Assembly (NCBI GenBank): GCA_041179245.1
Contig: JBEGTT010000205.1
Span: 1 to 22,613, forward strand
DNA length: 22,613 nt
DNA from: JBEGTT01 sp041179245
GTDB taxonomy: Bacteria; Pseudomonadota; Gammaproteobacteria; Burkholderiales; Rhodocyclaceae
Direction: 5' to 3'
The position numbers and the translations under genes are program-made. The notes under the pieces are model-generated. The model ran no database searches. It was not told where the DNA came from and saw nothing but the letters and a program-made list of their open reading frames with translations. Shown here in pieces: positions 1-8,928 of this stretch; position 1 is the first letter of the stretch; each line of letters opens with the position of its first letter.

Positions 1-2
1 GT

Positions 3-311
3 AGTGAAGTCGTGACGTTTTGTCACGGGTTGAAGCTGGTAGCTCCTGATGGGAAGCAACGGGTGACTGACTGTGCCAACACCGAAGGTCTATTCCGCAT
101 CATCCAGTCGATTCCTTCACCTAAGGCAGAGCCCTTTAAGCGCTGGTTGGCGCAAGTGAGTTATGAACGAGTCAAGGAAATTGATAACCCGGAGCTGGCA
201 AGTGCGAGGGCGCGTGAGCTGTATCAGGCCAAAGGTTATCCAAAAGCGTGGATTGAAAAGCGCTTGAGGTTAAAAGTGGCAAAGCGGTTGTCAGCAACAA
301 TAATTACCTAG
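3..311 (+). pseudogene. DinD/BRO-N-like protein, fragment
   Basis: The frame is open to the left edge of the window, so the 5' end is missing; the GTG at 12 is probably internal. The translation carries the stretch ANTEGLFRIIQSIPSPKAEP followed by FKRWLAQVSYERVKEIDNPE and a YQAKGYPKAWIEKR segment. I recognise these as characteristic of DinD and BRO-N-domain (phage antirepressor-like) proteins. In that family the sequence after WIEKR normally continues with a conserved stretch (about MRGIAIREEL). Here it changes abruptly to LRLKVAKRLSATIIT and stops, so the C-terminal part is lost. It is most likely a decaying remnant of a DNA-damage-inducible or phage-type gene. The family call is from memory. 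Confidence 0.6.
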
Positions 312-348
312 ATTCCCCCGCCGAATTAAGCAGCGAGAAGTGAAAAAC

Positions 349-1428
349 ATGAGAAAATATATCCCCACCGTCTTTTTGCAGGTAGTTACGTTAGGTTGTT
401 TTATCGCGCTGACGGGTTGTAGTAAGCCTCCCGAAGTTGCTGCGCCTGACCGTCCGGTTCGGGTGATGGTGGTGGGGGAGTTGGGTGAGGTGGGCGCTAA
501 ATCAACGGATAGATTTACTGGTGAAATCCGCTCGCGTCTTGAAACGGTGTTGTCCTTCCGCGTGCCGGGTAAGGTCAGTGCGCGGCATGTGCAATTAGGC
601 CAAGCGGTTCAGGCTGGTCAGTTATTGGCCGAACTGGATGTGACCGATAACCGACTCAACGCTGATGCGGCGCGTTCTCAAGCCAAGTTGGCGGAAAGCG
701 ACTTGAAGCGTTTTCGTGAGCTTCGTGAGAAAAATTTTGTGAGCGCGGCGGCATTGGAAGCCAAAGAAACCGCTTTCCAAGCAGCCCAATCGCAAGCCGG
801 CGTGCTGGCCCATCAACAGGCTTATACCCGCTTGCTTGCCGATCATTCAGGGGTGGTTGCAGCCGTGCTGGCGGAGGATGGGCAGGTGCTGACGGCAGGG
901 CAGCCGGTATTCAAAATAGCGCGCACCGATCAACTTGAAGTGGCGATTAGTGTTTCTGAAGCGCAGGTGAGCCAGTTAAAGATTGGAATGTCGGCCAAGG
1001 TTTCACTGTGGGCCGATGCGGATGTGCAACTGGATGGGCGGATTCGGGAAATATCGGCGGTGTCGGAATTGCCGGCCCGAACCTACGCGGTGCGCGTGAG
1101 TATCAATCCGTCGCCAGCATTAAAGTTGACGCAGATACGCTTGGGGCAAACGGCGGAAGTGAGTTTTGCCGCTGCGGGAACAAAAACTGCTCAGATCAAA
1201 ATTCCGTTGTCCGCCATTTTTCAGCAAGATAAACAGCCTGCCGTGTGGGTCGTCACACCTGCAGATAGCAGTGGAAAATCCCGTATTGAGCTGCGCGCTG
1301 TCACGGTAGCTGCTTGGGAAGAAGATGGGGCGCGGTTGTCGGCTGGCTTGAAATCAGGAGAGGTGATTGCGGCGGCGGGTGTGCATAAGTTGACGGCAGG
1401 CGAAACCATCAAGGCTGTGAAGCAATGA
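349..1428 (+). CDS. RND efflux periplasmic adaptor (membrane fusion) lipoprotein
   Basis: Periplasmic adaptor of a tripartite RND efflux pump, linking the inner-membrane pump to an outer-membrane channel. The N-terminus is a lipoprotein signal with lipobox LTGC (Cys24 counted from the ATG at 349). A barrel-sandwich/lipoyl region follows (VLSFRVPGKVSARHVQLGQAVQAGQ), then an alpha-helical hairpin rich in Ala, Glu and Gln (about residues 100-160), the second lipoyl half (HSGVVAAVLAEDGQVLTAGQ) and beta-barrel/membrane-proximal domains. A GTG three codons upstream at 340 is possible, but GAGAAG at 335-340 is well placed for the ATG at 349. The stop overlaps the pump gene start by 4 bp (ATGA), which indicates one operon. 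The exported substrate cannot be told from sequence. Confidence 0.93.
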   Translation: MRKYIPTVFLQVVTLGCFIALTGCSKPPEVAAPDRPVRVMVVGELGEVGAKSTDRFTGEIRSRLETVLSFRVPGKVSARHVQLGQAVQAGQLLAELDVTDNRLNADAARSQAKLAESDLKRFRELREKNFVSAAALEAKETAFQAAQSQAGVLAHQQAYTRLLADHSGVVAAVLAEDGQVLTAGQPVFKIARTDQLEVAISVSEAQVSQLKIGMSAKVSLWADADVQLDGRIREISAVSELPARTYAVRVSINPSPALKLTQIRLGQTAEVSFAAAGTKTAQIKIPLSAIFQQDKQPAVWVVTPADSSGKSRIELRAVTVAAWEEDGARLSAGLKSGEVIAAAGVHKLTAGETIKAVKQ

Positions 1429-4400
1429 GCTACAAAACCTCTGCTTGGAATTTTTCCGCTTGGTCTTTACGCCATCCGGCGATGATCGCCTACCTGATGG
1501 TGGTGTTAAGCCTCGCTGGGGCAATGTCTTACTTCAAACTTGGCCGTGCGGAAGACCCGGATTTCACGTTCAAAGTGATGGTGGTCAGAACCTTGTGGCC
1601 CGGAGCGACGGCACAAGAAGTTGAAAAACAGGTAACTGAGCGCTTGGAGAAAAAACTCCAAGAGGCGCCGTGGATGCATGTGATGCGTTCGGCTTCGCGT
1701 CCCGGTGAGTCCTTGGTATTTGTGCAACTCAAAGATTACACACCGAAAAAGGACGTGCCAGATGCGTGGTATCAGGTACGAAAGAAAGTTTCGGATATGC
1801 GTCATACCTTGCCGCAAGGGGCGCAGGGGCCGTTTATCAACGATGAGTTTGGCGATACCTTCATCAACCTGTTTGCCCTGACCGGTGATGGATTTACCTT
1901 ACCCGAGTTGCGTGCCGAAGCGGATCAAATTGCCAAATCGCTGTATCGGGTGGCTGACGTTAAAAAGATTGAATTCTTTGGGGTGCAGGACGAAAAGATT
2001 TTCATCGATTTGTCGCAAGCAAAATTAGCGACCTTGGGCTTGTCGCCTTCGGTGATTTCAGATGCCATTGCCCGGCAAAACACCGTGACCCCATCGGGGT
2101 TTTTTGAAACAACGAATGATCGAATTCGCCTGCGGGTGAACCTTGGGTTTAGCGAAGAGTCCATTGCTGGACTGAAATCGCTCAGCATTGCCGCGAATGG
2201 TCGATTCTTCCGTTTAGGCGATCTGGCCAAAATTTATCGCGGCACAGTTGATCCCGCTGCACCTCGAATGCGTTTGGATGGTCAGGACGCGATTGGTTTT
2301 GGCATCGTGATGTCTAAAGGCGGCGATGTGATTCATTTGGGTGACCGCTTGCGTGCCGAAATTGCGCGGCAACAGGCACGATTGCCGGTGGGGATGGATA
2401 TTCATGTGGTTGCCGACCAGCCAGAAGTGGTCGAGATGTCGCTGAGTTTGTTCATCCACTCGTTGGGTGAAGCGGTGGCGATTGTGTTGGCGGTGTCTTT
2501 TCTCAGCTTAGGTGTTCGAACCGGGACGGTGGTTGCGCTGACGATTCCCTTGGTGCTGGCCATTACTTTTTTGCTGATGTACTCCTTCGGGATTGATTTG
2601 CAGAGGATTTCGTTGGGCGCGTTGATTATTGCGCTGGGGCTGTTGGTCGATGACGCCATTATCGCCGTCGAAATGATGGTGGTAAAAATGGAGCAAGGCT
2701 GGTCACGTTTTGATGCAGCGACTTTTGCCTTTGACTCTACCGCCTTCCCGATGTTGACCGGAACCTTGGTCACGGCGGCAGGCTTCATGCCGGTCGGTTT
2801 TGCGCGTTCCGCCGCAGGGGAATACACCTTTTCCATCTTCGCGGTGGTGACGATTGCTTTGTTGGTGTCGTGGGTGGTTGCGGTGTTGTTCACGCCCTAC
2901 CTCGGCTACAAATTGCTTGATCCTGTTCAGTTGCAGGCCAAGGCGCAATTGCATGGTGAGGATATTTACGACACGCCGTTTTACCGTCGAGTGCGGGGAT
3001 GGGTCGAAACCTGTGTGCGCCATCGCCGGATTACCTTGATGGTGACGGCGGCGGCGTTTGTGATTGCTGTTGCAGCCTTTGCTAGCGGCGTGGTGAAAAA
3101 ACAGTTTTTCCCCGTATCGAGTCGCCCAGAACTCTTAATCGACCTGTGGTTGCCGCAAGGCGCTTCCTTAAAAGCGACCCAAAAACGTGCCGAGGACGTT
3201 GAAAAAATGCTGGCTGCCGACGCCGACGTGAAGCAGTTTGCAACCTATGTGGGTAACGGTAGTCCGCGTTTTTATTTGCCGCTGGATCAGCAACTGTTTA
3301 ACGATAATTTTGCGCAATTTGTGATTACACCGCCGGATATTGAGGCACGAGAAAGGTTGCGAGCGCGTTTGCAGACCGAGTTTGCGCGCGAGGATGGGGC
3401 TTGGAGTGATGTTCGGCCACGCGTTTTGCGTTTGGAAAACGGGCCGCCGGTGGGCTATGCGGTGCAGTTCCGGGTCAGTGGTGAAAACTTAAGCGAACTG
3501 CGTCGCATGGCCGAAGAAGTGGCTGTGGTGATGCGGGCCAACCCACATACCAAAGACGTTCATTTTGACTGGAACGATCAGGTAAAACAGATTCGACTTG
3601 AACTTGACCACGACCGGGCGAGGGCGATGGGCGTTTCAGCGTTGGATATTTCCAGTTACCTGAATACGCTGCTCAATGGTCAGGTCAGTACTCAGGTTCG
3701 GGAAGCGGATCAACTGATCGATGTGGTGTTGCGCGCATCAGAGGGCGACCGGAATCTGGCTTCCCGGCTGGCGTCGATCAATATTCATGCAGGGAATGGC
3801 AAATACGTTCCGTTGGCTCAGTTGGTCAAAATTCACCATGAACTCGAAGAGGGCGTTGTTTGGCGACGTAATCGCTTCCCAACCATGACCGTGCGTGCTG
3901 ATGTCCAAGGCGCCTTGGGGCCAGAGGTTTCCAAGGAAATCGAAAGTGCATTGGCCGGCGTTCGGGATCATTTGCCATCGGGCATGTTGCTGGAGATGGG
4001 GGGCGAAATTGAAGAGTCTGCAACCGCAGAAAATTCGATCAAAGCGGTGATGCCATTGATGTTGATGACGGTGATTACTTTGTTGATGGTTCAGTTGCAG
4101 AGCATGGCGCGAACCTTCTTGGTGTTGCTGACGGCACCGCTTGGGCTAATCGGCGTGGCAATTTCACTTGTCTTGTTCAATCAACCCTTTGGTTTCGTGG
4201 CGAATTTAGGTGTGATTGCGTTGATGGGCATGATTATGCGTAACTCGGTCATTTTGGTGGATCAAATTGAGCAGGATGAGAGGGCGGGTAAATCAAGCTG
4301 GGAGGCAATCATTGGCTCGGCCGTTCGTCGGTTCAGACCGATCATGTTGACGGCTGCAGCCGCGATTCTGGCTATGATTCCTTTAACTCGCAGCGTGTTC

Positions 4401-4508
4401 TGGGGGCCGATGGCGGTGGCGATTATGGGTGGCTTGCTGGTTGCTACGGTACTCACTTTGCTGTTTCTACCCGCCTTGTATGCCGCTTGGTATAAGGTGC
4501 GCGAATAA
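1425..4508 (+). CDS. RND family efflux transporter, inner-membrane pump
   Basis: Proton-driven multidrug/solvent-type RND exporter of 1027 residues, the normal length for the AcrB/HAE-1 superfamily. It shows the usual duplicated layout: TM1 (about residues 20-38), a large periplasmic loop, a TM block from about 340 to 500, a second TM near 540-560, a second loop, and a C-terminal TM block (about 870-1020). The TM4 proton-relay pair is present as LLVDDAI, Asp409-Asp410. The sequence resembles the less-characterised RND pumps encoded with a single adaptor rather than AcrB itself. It overlaps the adaptor by 4 bp, and TolC lies about 1.1 kb downstream behind two other genes, so pump, adaptor and channel may work together. 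No frameshift was seen. Drug, heavy metal or organic substrate is unknown, although the sequence favours HAE over HME types. Confidence 0.94.
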   Translation: MSYKTSAWNFSAWSLRHPAMIAYLMVVLSLAGAMSYFKLGRAEDPDFTFKVMVVRTLWPGATAQEVEKQVTERLEKKLQEAPWMHVMRSASRPGESLVFVQLKDYTPKKDVPDAWYQVRKKVSDMRHTLPQGAQGPFINDEFGDTFINLFALTGDGFTLPELRAEADQIAKSLYRVADVKKIEFFGVQDEKIFIDLSQAKLATLGLSPSVISDAIARQNTVTPSGFFETTNDRIRLRVNLGFSEESIAGLKSLSIAANGRFFRLGDLAKIYRGTVDPAAPRMRLDGQDAIGFGIVMSKGGDVIHLGDRLRAEIARQQARLPVGMDIHVVADQPEVVEMSLSLFIHSLGEAVAIVLAVSFLSLGVRTGTVVALTIPLVLAITFLLMYSFGIDLQRISLGALIIALGLLVDDAIIAVEMMVVKMEQGWSRFDAATFAFDSTAFPMLTGTLVTAAGFMPVGFARSAAGEYTFSIFAVVTIALLVSWVVAVLFTPYLGYKLLDPVQLQAKAQLHGEDIYDTPFYRRVRGWVETCVRHRRITLMVTAAAFVIAVAAFASGVVKKQFFPVSSRPELLIDLWLPQGASLKATQKRAEDVEKMLAADADVKQFATYVGNGSPRFYLPLDQQLFNDNFAQFVITPPDIEARERLRARLQTEFAREDGAWSDVRPRVLRLENGPPVGYAVQFRVSGENLSELRRMAEEVAVVMRANPHTKDVHFDWNDQVKQIRLELDHDRARAMGVSALDISSYLNTLLNGQVSTQVREADQLIDVVLRASEGDRNLASRLASINIHAGNGKYVPLAQLVKIHHELEEGVVWRRNRFPTMTVRADVQGALGPEVSKEIESALAGVRDHLPSGMLLEMGGEIEESATAENSIKAVMPLMLMTVITLLMVQLQSMARTFLVLLTAPLGLIGVAISLVLFNQPFGFVANLGVIALMGMIMRNSVILVDQIEQDERAGKSSWEAIIGSAVRRFRPIMLTAAAAILAMIPLTRSVFWGPMAVAIMGGLLVATVLTLLFLPALYAAWYKVRE

Positions 4509-4547
4509 AAGCCGGGCTATAATCGCGCGCTAAATTTCTAACCCATT

Positions 4548-4576
4548 TTTCAAGCATTAGATTGTGCTAATATACT
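4548..4576 (+). promoter_or_regulatory. probable promoter for the pcm-like/rhodanese/tolC operon
   Basis: TATACT at 4571-4576 is a good -10 element, 17 bp after a weak -35-like TTTCAA at 4548-4553. GGAG at 4583-4586 then serves the ATG at 4593. A second perfect TATAAT occurs at 4518-4523, just after the RND stop, without a convincing -35. This 84-bp gap is the only obvious place for a promoter of the next three genes. Confidence 0.45.
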
Positions 4577-4592
4577 CGTCACGGAGAAACGT

Positions 4593-5246
4593 ATGAACAT
4601 CGAACAAGCGCGCTTCAATATGGTTGAACAACAGATTCGTCCTTGGGATGTCTTGGACCCCAAGGTTTTGGATTTGTTATTCAAAGTCAAACGTGAAGAA
4701 TTCGTACCCACTGAGTACAAATCAATTGCTTTCGCGGATTTGGAAATCCCGATTGGTGGTGGACAAAATATGTTGCCACCTCGCGTTGAGGCAAGGTTGC
4801 TGCAAGAAGTGGGCGTCAAGAAAACGGACCGTGTGCTCGAAATTGGCACGGGTACTGGTTATATGGCCGCTTTATTGGCATCGCGTGCAGACCATGTGGT
4901 GACGGTTGAGATTTGCCCAACGCTGGCTGAAGGCGCAAAAACTAATCTTCAAACCGCTGGTGTGCAGAACGTAACCGTTGAAGTGGGTGATGGTACAAAA
5001 GGCTGGTTTGCGCGTGGTCCCTACGATGTGATCGTGGTGTCGGGTTCGATGCCTGTTGTTCCAACAGAAATTTTGCGTCAATTGCGTGTCGGTGGCCGCT
5101 TGGCGATTATCGTGGGTGAAGCACCAGTGATGGAAGCGCAACTGATTACCTGTACTGCAGACGGTCGCTACAACACGATCAATTTGTTTGAAACGGTTGT
5201 TGCCCCGCTGGAAGGGGTCGCGCCTGTAGTGGGATTTTCCTTTTAA
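4593..5246 (+). CDS. protein-L-isoaspartate O-methyltransferase-like SAM methyltransferase
   Basis: A 217-residue cytoplasmic class I SAM-dependent methyltransferase of the PCMT family. Motif I is clear as VLEIGTGTGYMAALLA (residues 81-96), with an acidic residue ending the next strand (VVTVEI) and a motif near VEVGDG. True isoaspartyl methyltransferases carry a conserved TIS-containing segment just before motif I for substrate binding. Here the matching stretch reads GGGQNMLPPRVEARLL, so the substrate may differ from L-isoaspartyl residues. The N-terminus (ARFNMVEQQIRPWDVLD) is typical of the subgroup found next to tolC. GGAG precedes the ATG by 6 bases. The stop shares one base with the rhodanese start (TAATG), so translation is coupled. 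Confidence 0.85.
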   Translation: MNIEQARFNMVEQQIRPWDVLDPKVLDLLFKVKREEFVPTEYKSIAFADLEIPIGGGQNMLPPRVEARLLQEVGVKKTDRVLEIGTGTGYMAALLASRADHVVTVEICPTLAEGAKTNLQTAGVQNVTVEVGDGTKGWFARGPYDVIVVSGSMPVVPTEILRQLRVGGRLAIIVGEAPVMEAQLITCTADGRYNTINLFETVVAPLEGVAPVVGFSF

Positions 5247-5569
5247 TGCAGCACATTACCGCTCAGGCGTTGGCTGAATGGTTAGCTGACAAACAACAAC
5301 CCAAGCCATTGTTATTGGATGTTCGTGAACCTTGGGAGCATGAAATGGGGCATATCAAAGGAACCCTCTTGATGCCCATGCATACAGTGCCAGTGCGTCT
5401 GAGTGAGTTGCAAGCTGATGCCCAGGTTGTCTGTATTTGTCACCATGGGGGACGAAGCATGCAGGTTGCGACTTTTCTCCAAAGCAGAGGATTTGCCGCC
5501 GTTTATAACTTGACCGGCGGTATGGACGATTGGTCCCACACCGTCGACCCTTCAATCAAACGATACTAA
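5246..5569 (+). CDS. single-domain rhodanese-like protein
   Basis: A 107-residue stand-alone rhodanese (sulfurtransferase) domain, probably cytoplasmic as no signal peptide is seen. The CH2A-like motif LLLDVREPWEHEMGHIKGT (residues 22-40) is typical. The active-site loop is CHHGGR with catalytic Cys65, a six-residue loop as in thiosulfate or polysulfide sulfurtransferases. The C-terminal segment NLTGGMDDW is also standard. It sits between the methyltransferase and tolC, an arrangement I recall from other gammaproteobacteria; the functional link to the channel is unclear. The in vivo sulfur donor cannot be predicted. Confidence 0.9.
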   Translation: MQHITAQALAEWLADKQQPKPLLLDVREPWEHEMGHIKGTLLMPMHTVPVRLSELQADAQVVCICHHGGRSMQVATFLQSRGFAAVYNLTGGMDDWSHTVDPSIKRY

Positions 5570-5592
5570 GACGTAGGAAGGTGCTGTTCTCG

Positions 5593-6945
5593 GTGAAAAA
5601 ATCACGCTTTCTGATCGTTTTAGTAGGTTTTGTATCCGGCTCATTTCTATTTATTTCCTCCGTTCTCGCTGCGGATTTACTGCAGGTTTACCAGTTAGCC
5701 CGTCAGAATGATGCACAGTACGCTGAAGCGCTAGCGCGTTATGAAGGTGGGGTAGAAAAACTGGCTCAAGGGCGCGCAGGTTTGCTGCCAACCTTAGCTA
5801 TTACCGGTGCTGCCAACAATGTGGAGCGTAAATTCACTGACCCTGCAGTGGGTAGCTGGAACCGTTACCAAAATCACCAATATGCATTGACCTTGAGCCA
5901 GCCACTCTTCCGCTGGCAAAACTGGTTGCAGTATGAGCAGGGTGGGTTGCAAGTTGCTCAGGCGGAAGCTGATTTTGCTCAAGCGAGTCAGGATTTGGTG
6001 TTGCGGACTGCGCAGGCTTATTTCGATGTGTTGTTGGTAGAGGAAAGCGTTCGCTCGTTCTCCAAACAGTTGGTGGCGATAGACCAGCAATTAGCGCAGG
6101 CCCAGGCTTATTTTGAAGCAGGTACGGCCACGATTACGGATACGCATGAAGCGCAGGCTCGCCGTGATTTGGCCGAGGCGCAGTTGATCGCGGCTCAAAG
6201 TGATCTTGAGGTGAAGCGTTCTGCAATGCAGATTTTGACCGGTGAGTCTATTGAGCGTTTGTCTTCCCTTAAGGAAGATGTGGCTTTTGTTTTGCCGCAG
6301 CCTAGCCAAATTTCGTATTGGGTGGCAGCAGCCGAAGAGCAAAGTCCTACCGTTCAGGCCCGTTCGGCAGGAGCGGAGATTGCTCGACTTGAAGCCAGCA
6401 AGCAGCAAGCCGGTCATCTGCCAACGCTAGATCTGGTGGGTAGCACAGGCAAATCCCGTGACTACACCTTTATTCCAGTTGGAAATTCGCTTGGGATGGG
6501 GTTGGCGAATATCGAACAACACGTCATCGGTGTTCAACTCAATATTCCGCTTTTTCAGGGTGGGGTCGTGAGTTCGCGTGCACGGGAAGCTGCGGCGGGG
6601 TATTTAGCGGCCAAGGCAGCCTTTGAGTCGTCGCGTCGTTTGGCGGCACAAACGGCCCGACAAGCCTACTTGGGCGTGGTCAGTGGCCTTGCTCAGGTCA
6701 AAGCGCTCACCGTAGCAGAAGGCTCTTCGAAGCTTGCACTAGAGTCCAATAAGTTGGGCTATGAGGTGGGTGTCCGAATCAATATTGATGTGCTGAATGG
6801 GGAACAACAGTTACAAGCGACTTATCGGGATTTGGTGAAGGCCCGTTTCGATACCTTAATGGCCCAACTCAAGTTAAAAGCTGCAGTCGGGGCACTAGCA
6901 GAAGAAGATTTAGTAGCGATTAACCAGCTAGTTCTGACTCAGTGA
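5593..6945 (+). CDS. tolC: TolC family outer membrane channel protein
   Basis: Outer-membrane channel of tripartite efflux and type I secretion systems. The reading frame is open from 5530, but that stretch overlaps the rhodanese gene. The better start is GTG at 5593, which begins a standard signal peptide (KKSRFLIVLVGFVSG followed by SVLA and cleavage before ADLLQVYQLA). AGGAAGG at 5575-5581 is the ribosome binding site, spaced 11 bases. The mature part shows the duplicated TolC structural repeat: LAQGRAGLLPTLAITG and ALTLSQPLFRW in the first half, HLPTLDLVGS and IGVQLNIPLFQGG in the second. About 450 residues is normal for the family. It can serve the RND pump upstream and, in principle, export the RTX protein encoded at 20279-22171. 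It is convergent with regA, 16 bp away, with no obvious intrinsic terminator between them. Confidence 0.92.
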   Translation: MKKSRFLIVLVGFVSGSFLFISSVLAADLLQVYQLARQNDAQYAEALARYEGGVEKLAQGRAGLLPTLAITGAANNVERKFTDPAVGSWNRYQNHQYALTLSQPLFRWQNWLQYEQGGLQVAQAEADFAQASQDLVLRTAQAYFDVLLVEESVRSFSKQLVAIDQQLAQAQAYFEAGTATITDTHEAQARRDLAEAQLIAAQSDLEVKRSAMQILTGESIERLSSLKEDVAFVLPQPSQISYWVAAAEEQSPTVQARSAGAEIARLEASKQQAGHLPTLDLVGSTGKSRDYTFIPVGNSLGMGLANIEQHVIGVQLNIPLFQGGVVSSRAREAAAGYLAAKAAFESSRRLAAQTARQAYLGVVSGLAQVKALTVAEGSSKLALESNKLGYEVGVRINIDVLNGEQQLQATYRDLVKARFDTLMAQLKLKAAVGALAEEDLVAINQLVLTQ

Positions 6946-6961
6946 GCTTGTTGGCGTTAAT

Positions 6962-7513
6962 TCACTCTGGGCTAGGTCGTTTAAGCAGTTTTCGTTGCAG
7001 ACTTCGGCGGTGCATTTTGAGCGCCCGTGCGGTTGCCGAGATATTGCCTTCGTACTGACTCAGCACTTTATGAATATGCTCCCATTCAAGCCGCTCTATC
7101 GTTTGTGGTGATTCTAGTGGGGCGACGAGCGGGTCACCCTCTGTGCGATGCAAAGCAGCTTCTACTTCGTCTGCGTTGGCTGGTTTGGTCAGATAGTGAG
7201 TTGCACCTAGTTTGATCGCTTCAATGGCGGTTGCAATACTGGCATAACCGGTCAACATCACGATCCGAGTATTGGGGTCTAGGGCTATCAAGTCGACGAT
7301 CAGTTGCAGTCCAGACTCCCCCGGCATTTTTAGGTCAACAACGGCATATTCGGGCGGATTTTGTTTCGCTATCAAGATGCCTTGTTCGGCACTCTCTGCT
7401 TGTTCAACGTGGTAACCCCGTTTGCTGAATGCTTTGGTCAGCACTTTCCGGAAAATCTCATCGTCATCCACCAGTAGTAGGCTGGGGTAAGCGTTGTCTT
7501 GGGGTGTGTTCAT
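6962..7513 (-). CDS. regA: RegA/PrrA/ActR-type redox response regulator
   Basis: Response regulator of a global redox two-component system, 183 residues. The receiver domain (about 10-125) has the acidic pair DDD (17-19), phospho-acceptor Asp60 in VVDLKMPG, Thr88 and Lys110 (YLTKPANA). After a Pro-containing linker comes a short Fis-type helix-turn-helix (about 140-180: HIHKVLSQYEGNISATARAL then MHRRSLQRKL), the hallmark of the RegA/ActR/PrrA/RoxR group. It starts 20 bp after regB on the same strand, so the two are cotranscribed. In relatives it controls respiration, photosynthesis, and carbon, nitrogen and sulfur metabolism according to redox state; the regulon here is unknown. Confidence 0.92.
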   Translation of the reverse strand: MNTPQDNAYPSLLLVDDDEIFRKVLTKAFSKRGYHVEQAESAEQGILIAKQNPPEYAVVDLKMPGESGLQLIVDLIALDPNTRIVMLTGYASIATAIEAIKLGATHYLTKPANADEVEAALHRTEGDPLVAPLESPQTIERLEWEHIHKVLSQYEGNISATARALKMHRRSLQRKLLKRPSPE

Positions 7514-7533
7514 GTTGAAGAAAATATTTCTGC

Positions 7534-8922
7534 TTAAAGCCTGTTTAATGGCAGTCTGACTCGGGTGCGAGTTCCCTGAGGTTCGCGCTGAAATAACTCA
7601 ACCTTGCCGTCAAACCGTTCGATGGTGGCATTGGTTAAAAAGAAGCCGATTCCTAATCCCCCAACCTGATGTTCGCCTGAGCCGTTATGGCCATTTTTGG
7701 TGGTGACAAAGTGCATGCCGAGTAAATCAGCCATATTTTCTGGGATACCTGGACCGCAATCGAGAATATCAATCTGGAGCGTGTCCGGCTTGTCTGCATT
7801 CCAATCAATTTCAATGTTGATGCGGCCGTTATCGCTGGTTTTATGGGTGCCATTTTCCGCAACGGCATCTGCTGCATTGTCCAGAAGCCCTTGAATTGCT
7901 TGATCTAGCGTTCGGTCAGGGCAAATAAGAGGCTCCGGCTTTTCGGGTGATGAGGTTTCCCGACGTAGGGTAATTTGAGGCCGTAACACGCTTGGGCGAA
8001 GCAAGTGCCATTCGTCTACCCATTCGTTAACCCAGTTTGTAACGCTAAGGGCAGGGCGGTTTTGAGGGGTTGCGCTGGCAACCATCTCTGCCAATATCGC
8101 TTTACATCGAGCGATTTGATTTCTCATTAGGGAAACATCCTCTGTTTCTACCGGCGTATCCGCTTCCAGCTCACCTAGCATTACTGATAGGGTTGATAGA
8201 GGTGTTCCCAGTTTATGGGCAGCGACAGCAGCCATCAGCCCAATAGCTAATACTCGTTCCTCACGTAGTGAGCGTTCCCGGAATGTTTGAAGGGCCTGTT
8301 CATGTTGGCGCAAAGTGGCCGATTGGCGGCCTAGAAAGAAATACACAATGCTGGCGCTGATTGCAAAATTGACCCACATGCCCGCTACGTGAAGTGCAAA
8401 TCCGCTGCCGGGGGAGTCTTCTGCGCCATGCAAACCGCCAATACTGCACGCTTCAGCTAATACCTGATCCAGTGCCTGCAGGCTGCCGTGAGGGGGTGGC
8501 AAGGGGATGTTGAAAAAAACCAGTGCCGTATAAGTCAAGATGGCCATTGGTGTTATTGCCCATAACCAGCGGCTGGGCAAAGTAATAGCGGCCATGGTTA
8601 AGGGGAGCAGCAACAGGGATGCGAAAGGATTGCTGGCGCCTCCTGTGCAGTAAAGAACCCAGCTAAGCGCCAGAAAATCAGTCGCCAAATGGCTCATTAA
8701 TTGGGCATCTTTCACTTGAGATGAGTGAATGAGTTGTTGGCGTGCTACCCAGTTCGCGAGTAGGAGGATCAGTAAGGCCGGCGTAATCAAGGCAACCGGG
8801 AGTTCAACCTGTAGCCAATAAACCAAACCAAGCAGCACCAGAATCTGCCCAGTAAGGGAAATCCAGCGCAGATTGACTAGGCTATTTAGGGCACTGGCGG
8901 GGTGATATGTATGAATCGACAT
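7534..8922 (-). CDS. regB: RegB/PrrB-type redox-sensing histidine kinase
   Basis: Inner-membrane histidine kinase of 462 residues with about six N-terminal hydrophobic segments (residues 20-200). The quinone-binding signature GGxxNPF of RegB is present as GGASNPF (94-100). The H-box is AAHKLGTPLSTL with phosphorylated His236. The redox-active Cys of RegB is Cys273 in IARCKAIL. The N-box is LLDNAADA (346-353), and the G boxes are DCGPGIP (388-394) and GGLGIGFFL (421-429). Both known redox inputs, ubiquinone and the thiol switch, therefore look preserved. No Shine-Dalgarno is evident before the ATG at 8922; see the promoter entry. It is cotranscribed with regA and divergent from pyrC. Confidence 0.93.
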   Translation of the reverse strand: MSIHTYHPASALNSLVNLRWISLTGQILVLLGLVYWLQVELPVALITPALLILLLANWVARQQLIHSSQVKDAQLMSHLATDFLALSWVLYCTGGASNPFASLLLLPLTMAAITLPSRWLWAITPMAILTYTALVFFNIPLPPPHGSLQALDQVLAEACSIGGLHGAEDSPGSGFALHVAGMWVNFAISASIVYFFLGRQSATLRQHEQALQTFRERSLREERVLAIGLMAAVAAHKLGTPLSTLSVMLGELEADTPVETEDVSLMRNQIARCKAILAEMVASATPQNRPALSVTNWVNEWVDEWHLLRPSVLRPQITLRRETSSPEKPEPLICPDRTLDQAIQGLLDNAADAVAENGTHKTSDNGRINIEIDWNADKPDTLQIDILDCGPGIPENMADLLGMHFVTTKNGHNGSGEHQVGGLGIGFFLTNATIERFDGKVELFQREPQGTRTRVRLPLNRL

Positions 8923-8928
8923 GAGTGT

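Noticed and set aside
2402..2893. 163-residue minus-strand ORF within the RND gene
   Set aside because: It is antisense to a conserved TM-coding region, with a biased Thr/Lys composition typical of a shadow and no ribosome binding site.
5530..5592. Upstream start of tolC at 5530
   Set aside because: It overlaps the rhodanese gene and would put 21 basic residues before a normal signal peptide; GTG at 5593 with AGGAAGG is better.
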